From: Lachnospiraceae bacterium UBA7086
GTDB lineage: Bacteria; Bacillota; Clostridia; Lachnospirales; Lachnospiraceae
Assembly: GCA_002492525.1 (NCBI GenBank)
Contig: DKZA01000037.1
Location: 1-38,000 of the forward strand
Length of the DNA stretch: 38,000 nucleotides
Reading direction: 5' to 3'
The notes under the pieces were generated by a model. The model had not been told where the DNA came from. It did not search any database and saw nothing but the letters and a program-made list of their open reading frames with translations. Shown here in pieces: positions 32,785 through 38,000 of this stretch (position 1 is its first letter; each line of letters opens with the position of its first letter). Position numbers and translations under genes: made by a program.

Positions 32785-34368
32785 ATGCACAGCAGACCTG
32801 TTATGAAAAAATTTATATGTATTTTCCTTTCTGTGCTGCTTTTGACCGGTTGTGGATTCGGGTCGGATTTTTCTGTGGAGACACTGCAAAACACCAATGA
32901 AGAGGAAGGTCCTGCAACGCTTGGATTGACGCCGACGTTTGATTATGAGGTACCGGAGAGCCTGCCTAATATTTTGGTGGATCAGATGGGATATAAACTT
33001 GGCAGCAATAAGATTGCGGTGATACGGGGAGAACTGCCGCCGGATCATTTTACGATTCTGGAGGCGGAAAGCGGCAGGGAAGTTTATGTAGGGGAAATTG
33101 AACAGAAGGGTTATGATGAGACCATTGGAAGTTATATCAGCTACGGAGATTTTACGGATTTCAATACGCCTGGCAGTTATTACATAGAGGCGGCGATGAT
33201 TGGACAATCCTATTCTTTTAAGATTTCCGAAGAACCTTATGGAGAGCTTTTGAAGGCGGTATTAAAGCAGTACTACTTCAACCGCTGCGGTCTTACCTTA
33301 TCTACGGAACTTGCCGGGGCAAAGGCACATAATGCCTGTCATTCCAGAGAAGCGCAAATGAAAGAAGAGGCTTCGATTAAGAAAGATGTGTCGGGCGGCT
33401 GGCACGTGGATGAGATGGGTACCCGCGATATGGTGAAAGGATGTCAGACAGTCAATTATCTGCTTCTTTCTTATGAACTTTATCCGGATCTTTTCGGGGA
33501 AAATCTGAGAATACCGGAGAGCAGAAACGGGATTCCGGATGTGTTGGATGAGGTAAAATATGAAATCGACTGGCTGCTTAAGATGCAGGATGCTACCAGC
33601 GGTGCTGTGTATGCCTCTGTCAGCAGTGTGGACAATAGGACGGCCGGTTATATTCTGTATATTGACGGGATTACCATGAGTGCCACGATTCAGTTTGCAG
33701 CCACTATGGCCAGATTCAGTTATATTTACCAGAATTATGACAGAGAATTTGCGACGCAGTGTCTGAAAGCGGCAGACAGGGCGTATCGGTATGCGGAAAA
33801 GTATCTGGCTGATGTATCTATGGAAGAGTATTTTCATGCTGCCACAGAACTTTATCGCGCTACAGGTAATCAGAGATATCATAGTGTGGTCAAGGACTAT
33901 CTGATCCAGAATCCGGAACCCGATATGGATAACGATTTTGTATTCTGGGGATGCGTTACTTATCTGGCGACCAAACAGAAAGTGGATGTAGTACTCAGCG
34001 GTTCCGTGATTCAGATACTGATGCAGAAAGGAGAGCAGATATCGTTTGCCTCCAAAGAATCCAAACTTTTGGTGAAGGCGGACCCAAAACAGAGCAATCA
34101 TGCCGTACTCTTAAAAGATATGTCGAGACTGGCGGTGGTAGATCATATCATAACCAATCATGAATATGCTACGGTTCTGGAAAATCATATGCACTATATA
34201 TTGGGCCGGAATCTACAGGCTGTTTCGTATTTAGACGGAGTCGGTGAGCGGAATTATAAAGATATAGATGAGAGTCTGGGTATTATGAACCAGGTGGACT
34301 TAAATGCGGAACTTGTGCTGCTGTTAAGTGCGGTTATGGATGATGAAATGGTAGTAGGAGAAGAATAA
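32785..34368 (+). CDS. GH9-like lipoprotein with missing catalytic acids
   Basis: 527 residues. A lipoprotein signal (LLLTGC, lipidated C23) is followed by a CelD-type Ig-like domain (about 62-148, ILVDQMGYKLGSNKIAVI) and a glycoside hydrolase family 9 (alpha/alpha)6 barrel (about 152-520; SRNGIPDVLDEVKYEIDWLLKMQD is typical). In active GH9 cellulases GGWHDAGD supplies the catalytic aspartates; here it reads GGWHVDEM (204-211). The C-terminal catalytic NE is N502-Q503. The fold seems whole but the chemistry is probably lost or altered, so it may bind a glycan rather than cut it. The ATG at 32785 is used; ATG 32803 also gives a workable signal peptide. Confidence 0.82.
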   Translation: MHSRPVMKKFICIFLSVLLLTGCGFGSDFSVETLQNTNEEEGPATLGLTPTFDYEVPESLPNILVDQMGYKLGSNKIAVIRGELPPDHFTILEAESGREVYVGEIEQKGYDETIGSYISYGDFTDFNTPGSYYIEAAMIGQSYSFKISEEPYGELLKAVLKQYYFNRCGLTLSTELAGAKAHNACHSREAQMKEEASIKKDVSGGWHVDEMGTRDMVKGCQTVNYLLLSYELYPDLFGENLRIPESRNGIPDVLDEVKYEIDWLLKMQDATSGAVYASVSSVDNRTAGYILYIDGITMSATIQFAATMARFSYIYQNYDREFATQCLKAADRAYRYAEKYLADVSMEEYFHAATELYRATGNQRYHSVVKDYLIQNPEPDMDNDFVFWGCVTYLATKQKVDVVLSGSVIQILMQKGEQISFASKESKLLVKADPKQSNHAVLLKDMSRLAVVDHIITNHEYATVLENHMHYILGRNLQAVSYLDGVGERNYKDIDESLGIMNQVDLNAELVLLLSAVMDDEMVVGEE

Positions 34369-34370
34369 AA

Positions 34371-34389
34371 AATCGAGCATGGCTCGATT
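34371..34389 (+). other. Small hairpin after the GH9-like gene
   Basis: AATCGAGC (34371-34378) pairs with GCTCGATT (34382-34389) around ATG. No T-run follows. Confidence 0.4.
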
Positions 34390-34427
34390 ACCAGATCCGC
34401 TTCGCAGACTCGGATAAGTGAAGAAAA

Positions 34428-34466
34428 AACAAGGAACTCTGAACTACACCAGTTCCTTGTTTTTAA
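34428..34466. terminator. Bidirectional terminator between the GH9-like gene and plsC
   Basis: AACAAGGAACT (34428-34438) pairs perfectly with AGTTCCTTGTT (34451-34461). T-runs follow on the plus strand (TTTTT) and on the minus strand (TTTTTTC). The plsC stop codon lies in the loop. Confidence 0.85.
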
Positions 34467-35178
34467 AGTACATTTCCGAAATGACACCTTGTACGGTGTC
34501 TCCGATATGACGTCTGGATTCTTTGTCCAGGTCCTTGGTATATATGGGCTTGCCATATTCAATAACGACATGGGTTTTCTTAATTTTAGGCAGATGGTCT
34601 TCAAAAATAGCCCCGGCATTGTTAATACTCATGGGAATAATGGCACAGCCGGTCTTCTCTGCAATCTTAAAACTCGCGCCGTGGAATTTTAAGAAGGTAT
34701 CCGGTACGGGATTACGGGTGCCTTCCGGGAAAATGCAGATGGAAATGCCCGCATTAATCTTATCAATGGCTTCCAGAATAATCTTCATACTCTGCTTGAT
34801 ATCGCTTCTGTCTATGAAAAGGCAGTGCAGATATTTCATCCAATTGGAGAGCAGAGGAATCTTTAACATTTCTATCTTGGCAACATAACCGGTAGGACGG
34901 GGAACACGCACGTAAGTTATGATTGTATCAAAATCGCTGCGATGATTGCCGATATAGAGCACCGGCTGATCTTTGGGAATGTTTTCTTCGCCGATGGCAG
35001 TAACGGACACGCCCGATAAGAACAGTACACAACGAAAAGCCCAGTTGACGATTGCCAGGGAGCTGCGGTTTTTGACGTCCATATTAAATTTGCCAATGAA
35101 ATATTCAGCGATCAAAAGGGGGATACTCAGTATTAAGAACAGGCCCACAAACACGGCAACTAAGACCAAACGAATCAT
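34444..35178 (-). CDS. plsC: 1-acyl-sn-glycerol-3-phosphate acyltransferase
   Basis: A 244-residue membrane-associated PlsC/LPLAT enzyme that adds the second acyl chain to lysophosphatidic acid. An N-terminal membrane helix (IRLVLVAVFVGLFLILSIPLL) precedes NHRSDFD (the catalytic HX4D), the FPEGTR acceptor-binding motif and the PMSINNAG segment. The ATG at 35178 is favoured because GAGG lies 8 nt upstream and the membrane helix begins there; the open frame continues back to 35283 but runs through the promoter. The gene is single on the minus strand, with its own promoter and a shared terminator. Confidence 0.93.
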   Translation of the reverse strand: MIRLVLVAVFVGLFLILSIPLLIAEYFIGKFNMDVKNRSSLAIVNWAFRCVLFLSGVSVTAIGEENIPKDQPVLYIGNHRSDFDTIITYVRVPRPTGYVAKIEMLKIPLLSNWMKYLHCLFIDRSDIKQSMKIILEAIDKINAGISICIFPEGTRNPVPDTFLKFHGASFKIAEKTGCAIIPMSINNAGAIFEDHLPKIKKTHVVIEYGKPIYTKDLDKESRRHIGDTVQGVISEMYFKNKELV

Positions 35179-35247
35179 GGTATATACCTCGTCTTTATAT
35201 TGTAAAGCAAACAATTTGCCCCGTTGGTTACAGCGGGGTATTAGATT

Positions 35248-35276
35248 ATTATATCTGGTAAAAAGGTTATAATCAA
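35248..35276 (-). promoter_or_regulatory. plsC promoter
   Basis: On the minus strand TTGATT (35271-35276), a 17-nt spacer and a perfect TATAAT (35248-35253) give a strong match. The leader would be about 65 nt and includes a CCCCG/CGGGG hairpin near 35224-35239. Confidence 0.75.
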
Positions 35277-35388
35277 TATACAATCATTCAATATTGTTGT
35301 TTTGACACTTTTTTAAAAAACATAAGGAATAGAGAGTCCACCTGTATAATAAATTAAGTAATAAGAGAAAATTTGCGGAGCCAATATT

Positions 35389-35820
35389 ATGATTCCTATT
35401 TTGTATGAATATCAGAAGAGATTTTTGAGTATCTGTGTGATCTGTCTGATGTGCATGGGAGTATATGCCTGTGGGCAGAAGCAGGATACTATGGCGAAGA
35501 TTAAGGATTTGGAATGTACGGTTATGGCAGAAGAAAATATACCGGAAGAGCTTTTGGATAAGATTGAGGAGAAAAAAGAAGACGCCTTTAAGATGACCTT
35601 TGAGGATCAAGGCTTTCTTTATATCTGTGTAGGGTACGGGACACAAAGCACAGGAGGCTATAGTATTGCTGTGAATGAATTGTATGAGACGGCCAATGCG
35701 GTCTATATTGACACCAATCTGATCGGACCCAAACCGGAGGAGAAGAGTAATCCGGTGGCCAGTTATCCTTACATTGTAGTGAAGACAGAATTTATTGACA
35801 AACCGGTAGTATTTGATTAG
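35389..35820 (+). CDS. PrcB-domain lipoprotein
   Basis: 143 residues. A short hydrophobic signal ends in VYAC (lipidation at C28). The mature part has a PrcB C-terminal-like domain (GTQSTGGYSIAVNELYETANAVYIDTNLIGP ... SYPYIVVK), a small beta domain first named after a subunit of a spirochaete protease complex. It is common in small secreted proteins of Firmicutes with no settled function. It is divergent from plsC and is followed closely by the pyrC promoter, which overlaps its 3' flank. Confidence 0.72.
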   Translation: MIPILYEYQKRFLSICVICLMCMGVYACGQKQDTMAKIKDLECTVMAEENIPEELLDKIEEKKEDAFKMTFEDQGFLYICVGYGTQSTGGYSIAVNELYETANAVYIDTNLIGPKPEEKSNPVASYPYIVVKTEFIDKPVVFD

Positions 35821-35831
35821 AGATAAACCGT

Positions 35832-35861
35832 TTGCCTGAGGAACAGGTTTCGGGGTATAAT
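35832..35861 (+). promoter_or_regulatory. Putative pyrC promoter
   Basis: TTGCCT (35832-35837), an 18-nt spacer and a perfect TATAAT (35856-35861), 12 nt after the upstream stop codon. Confidence 0.6.
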
Positions 35862-35885
35862 ACGGGAGAAAGGACAGGTGTACAA

Positions 35886-37196
35886 ATGTTACTATTAAAA
35901 AACGGCTATATGATTGATCCGGCATCAGGGACGGAAGGATATAGGGATATTTTAATCAACACGGAGAGCGGAAGGATTGAGCAGATTTTACCACAGGGTG
36001 CTGTAGAACAAGGGGATTTTGGATGCAGTACGGAAAGTAAACCGACAGGTGACCCGGAAGAGATTGATTTGGCTGGTCAGATCATTGCGCCGGGATTGGT
36101 GGATGTACATGTACATTTCAGGGATCCCGGCTTTACTTATAAGGAAGATATTGATACAGGAGCCAAAGCGGCGGCAAAAGGCGGCTTTACTTCGGTGGTG
36201 CTGATGGCTAATACCAAGCCGTCGGTGGATAATGTGGAGACTCTGCGTTATGTGCTTGAGAAAGGGAAAGAGACCGGAATACATGTCCATTCCTGCGCCA
36301 ATGTGACCAGAGGAATGAAAGGAAAGGAATTGACTGACTTCGAGGCGCTTAGCGCTAACGGGGCGGCAGGTTTTACGGACGACGGAATACCTTTGATGGA
36401 TGAGAAGATGCTTAGGGAAGCGTTGCGGCGGGCAGCAAAGCTTAACAGACCGGTCAGCCTTCATGAGGAGAATCCGGCGTTTATTACGAACAACGGAATA
36501 AATGCCGGAAAAGCTGCGGCCTATTTTGGGATTGTCGGATCCCCCCGGGAAGCTGAGATATCCATGGTAGAGAGGGATTTAAAGATAGCACTGGAAGAGG
36601 AAGCGGATCTGTCCATTCAGCATATCAGTACCAAAGAGGCCGTGGAACTGGTTCGTCAGGCGAAACGACACAGCAGCCATATCTATGCGGAGGCGGCACC
36701 CCATCATTTTACACTCAATGAGGAAGCAGCGATTCAGTATGGAACGCTTGCCAAGATGAACCCGCCGCTTCGGGAGGAAGCGGACAGGCTTGCGATTATT
36801 GAGGGACTCAAGGACGGTACTATAGATATGATCGCTACGGATCATGCGCCTCACAGTATGGAAGAGAAGGCACGTTCCATCACCGAAGCGCCAAGCGGTA
36901 TTATTGGTCTGGAGACGGCCCTGTCTCTCGGGATTCGGGAACTGGTGAACAAAGGATATCTGACCATGATGGAACTTATGTGCCGGATGAGTTATGCACC
37001 GGCAAAGTTCTATCATCTGGATGCAGGATATTTAGCGGCAGGCGGCCCGGCGGATCTGGTGGTTTTTGATCCGGACAAGGTCTGGACGGTAGAGAAGTTT
37101 GTGTCAAAGGCAGCAAATTCACCTTTTGCGGGAGAACGTATGCCGGGGACGATTGCGTATACGATCTGTAAAGGAAAGATTATTTATCGTGGGTGA
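35886..37196 (+). CDS. pyrC: Dihydroorotase
   Basis: A 436-residue type I dihydroorotase, which cyclises carbamoyl-aspartate to dihydroorotate in pyrimidine synthesis. Metal ligands H75 and H77 lie in DVHVHFRDPG, and DHAPH is at 319-323. GFTSVVLMANTKPSVDN and EAAPHHFTL are also characteristic. The ATG at 35886 is chosen; an open frame back to 35832 covers the promoter and gives no family-like residues. The ribosome site is weak (AAAGGA at 11 nt, or AGGTG at 5 nt). It stands alone, away from any other pyr gene. Confidence 0.94.
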   Translation: MLLLKNGYMIDPASGTEGYRDILINTESGRIEQILPQGAVEQGDFGCSTESKPTGDPEEIDLAGQIIAPGLVDVHVHFRDPGFTYKEDIDTGAKAAAKGGFTSVVLMANTKPSVDNVETLRYVLEKGKETGIHVHSCANVTRGMKGKELTDFEALSANGAAGFTDDGIPLMDEKMLREALRRAAKLNRPVSLHEENPAFITNNGINAGKAAAYFGIVGSPREAEISMVERDLKIALEEEADLSIQHISTKEAVELVRQAKRHSSHIYAEAAPHHFTLNEEAAIQYGTLAKMNPPLREEADRLAIIEGLKDGTIDMIATDHAPHSMEEKARSITEAPSGIIGLETALSLGIRELVNKGYLTMMELMCRMSYAPAKFYHLDAGYLAAGGPADLVVFDPDKVWTVEKFVSKAANSPFAGERMPGTIAYTICKGKIIYRG

Positions 37197-37218
37197 AAGA
37201 AGCGGTAAGTTCGGTTAC

Positions 37219-37257
37219 AATTTGTCAAGTTTTTTTAAATTAATATATTGACAAATT
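37219..37257 (+). promoter_or_regulatory. 10-bp inverted repeat overlapping the arsR -35 box
   Basis: AATTTGTCAA (37219-37228) and TTGACAAATT (37248-37257) are exact complements, 19 nt apart. The right arm contains the -35 box, and the left arm presents a TTGACA on the minus strand. Confidence 0.5.
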
Positions 37258-37264
37258 TCAATAT
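37245..37264 (+). promoter_or_regulatory. ArsR operator, copy A
   Basis: ATATTGA-N6-TCAATAT, a perfect 7-bp palindrome that covers the -35 box of arsR. It resembles the AT-rich palindromes bound by ArsR/SmtB proteins. The same motif recurs at 37663. Confidence 0.75.
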
Positions 37265-37275
37265 GTGAATATAAT
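37248..37275 (+). promoter_or_regulatory. arsR promoter
   Basis: A perfect TTGACA (37248-37253), a 16-nt spacer and a perfect TATAAT (37270-37275). Confidence 0.8.
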
Positions 37276-37311
37276 GGGAGTATAAATACAGTTCAAAAGG
37301 AGGTTCCTAAG

Positions 37312-37623
37312 TTGATTGATGAAAGAAAGATACCAACGGTTTTCAAAGCTTTTTGTGACGAAAACCGTATTAAAATTTTAAAGCAGTTACTGACAGGAGA
37401 GAAATGCGCCTGTGTACTGTTGGATAATCTGCATATTTCACAACCAACATTATCACATCATATGAAAATTCTTTGTGATTCGGGTATTGTGGTTATGCGT
37501 AAAGAGGGAAAATGGGCGTATTATTCCATTTCGCCAGAGGGAGTTACCTATGCGTCTGAATGTCTGCTGTCCCTCACATCAATCAATAATTCCTGCAAAG
37601 ATAAGTCATGTTGTGATAAGTAA
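37312..37623 (+). CDS. arsR: ArsR/SmtB-family metalloregulator
   Basis: A 103-residue winged-helix repressor that should leave DNA when it binds a metal or metalloid. The recognition helix region is ISQPTLSHHMKILCDSGIV. C32 and C34 (EKCAC) fall where ArsR has its arsenite-binding CxC in the third helix, and the C-terminus adds CKDKSCCDK (C95, C100, C101). It starts with TTG at 37312, with AAAAGGAGG 8 nt upstream; the nearest ATG (37319) is out of frame. Its own promoter and the gap before the next gene each contain the same palindrome, so it likely represses itself and the permease. Arsenite or antimonite is the best guess. Confidence 0.9.
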   Translation: MIDERKIPTVFKAFCDENRIKILKQLLTGEKCACVLLDNLHISQPTLSHHMKILCDSGIVVMRKEGKWAYYSISPEGVTYASECLLSLTSINNSCKDKSCCDK

Positions 37624-37662
37624 AAGGATTTGCTTTTCCGCATGGCTTATCAATACAGATAC

Positions 37663-37682
37663 ATATTGATATATTTCAATAT
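37663..37682 (+). promoter_or_regulatory. ArsR operator, copy B
   Basis: ATATTGA-N6-TCAATAT, identical in both arms to copy A, lies 21 nt before the permease ATG. Confidence 0.72.
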
Positions 37683-37703
37683 TTCTATGAACGGAGGATG
37701 GAT

Positions 37704-38000
37704 ATGGAAATATTAAAAACAGGTTGGATTTTTTTTCAAAATGAAATTCTCGGTATGCAATGGTTAAACCGTTTCATCGGTAGTCTGCTTGATACCTGCG
37801 GTTTAGACACCACTGGAAAAATAGGCGGGAGTGTCCAGTTTTTTCTCTACGATACAATTAAAATCATGGTGCTTTTGGGTGTTCTGATTTTGCTTATTTC
37901 GTATATTCAGAGTTATTTTCCGCCGGAAAGGACCAAAAAAATTCTTGGAAGATTTCATGGTATTGGGGCTAACGTAATAGCGGCTCTGCTTGGTACGGTA
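37704..38000 (+). CDS. Permease (ArsP / DUF318-like metal or organoarsenical efflux), 5' part only
   Basis: The window ends after 99 codons. The visible protein begins MEILKTGWIFFQNEILGMQW; a first membrane segment IKIMVLLGVLILLISYI follows about 50 residues later, then QSYFPPERTKKILGRFHGIGANVIAALLGT. This is the start of the YraQ/ArsP-type permease family, which exports trivalent organoarsenicals or metals. GGAGG (37693-37697) lies 6 nt before the ATG at 37704; ATG 37698 is too close to it. It is coupled to arsR and to operator copy B. Because most of the protein is outside the window, the substrate-binding cysteines cannot be checked. Confidence 0.8.
   Translation, partial: MEILKTGWIFFQNEILGMQWLNRFIGSLLDTCGLDTTGKIGGSVQFFLYDTIKIMVLLGVLILLISYIQSYFPPERTKKILGRFHGIGANVIAALLGTV

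Noticed and set aside
33298..34101. Minus-strand open frame of 267 codons
   Set aside because: It is antisense to the GH9-like gene and has no recognisable domain.
35284..35925. Minus-strand open frame of 213 codons upstream of plsC
   Set aside because: It overlaps the PrcB lipoprotein and the pyrC promoter, and shows no motif; the plus-strand gene has a signal peptide and a known domain.

Overview
The window looks like chromosome from a spore-forming, anaerobic, gut-type Clostridia, most like Lachnospiraceae. The signs are Firmicutes-type AGGAGG ribosome binding sites, TTG and GTG starts, a T-box leader on ileS, SpoIID and SpoIIQ homologues, a GntP/keto-deoxy-sugar-acid operon, and a fused amidase-deacetylase. 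No phage, plasmid or IS gene and no CRISPR array is visible. The species assignment is inference.

Layout. 1-2327: a LacI regulator divergent from a BadF/GlcNAc-kinase-like sugar kinase. 2346-3927: an array of six 11-bp repeats, then a membrane-anchored amidase plus polysaccharide deacetylase fusion. 4032-4919: degV, whose ribosome binding site lies in a long palindrome. 4953-10918: a FadR/GntR regulator and an operon of GntP permease, IlvD/Edd-family dehydratase, KDPG aldolase and PfkB-type KDG kinase; together these form a semi-phosphorylative Entner-Doudoroff route from an aldonic acid to pyruvate and glyceraldehyde 3-phosphate. 11143-14756: promoter, isoleucine-type T-box, and a class-2 (MupA-like) ileS. 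14903-17410: glycogen phosphorylase. 17628-24083: a 1125-residue TPR protein with a degenerate J-like head, an HscC-like Hsp70 and HflX. 24391-27855: a membrane acyltransferase and a divergent aconitase-family hydratase. 28075-31250: a calcium-loop protein, then SpoIID-like and SpoIIQ-like proteins that both lack catalytic residues. 31552-35820: an amidohydrolase, a GH9-like lipoprotein without its catalytic acids, a PlsC acyltransferase (minus strand) and a PrcB-domain lipoprotein. 35886-38000: pyrC, an ArsR repressor with two copies of its presumed operator, and the start of a metal/metalloid permease cut by the window edge.

The most unusual signal is non-coding. At least four intergenic sites (1-40 partial, 10919-11121, 24086-24273, 31296-31443), and perhaps a fifth inside the ileS leader (11461-11565), carry large imperfect palindromes. 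The first four share a GNRA-capped mini-hairpin (GCGAAAGC or GCGAGAGC), and the three complete ones also share a conserved CAGCACTTAG-type segment. Between copies 1 and 2 there is a compensatory base-pair change and a GNRA-to-GNRA loop change, which points to selection on RNA structure. Their cores are inverted relative to otherwise co-linear flanks. I do not recognise this family. It is the best candidate here for an undescribed element.
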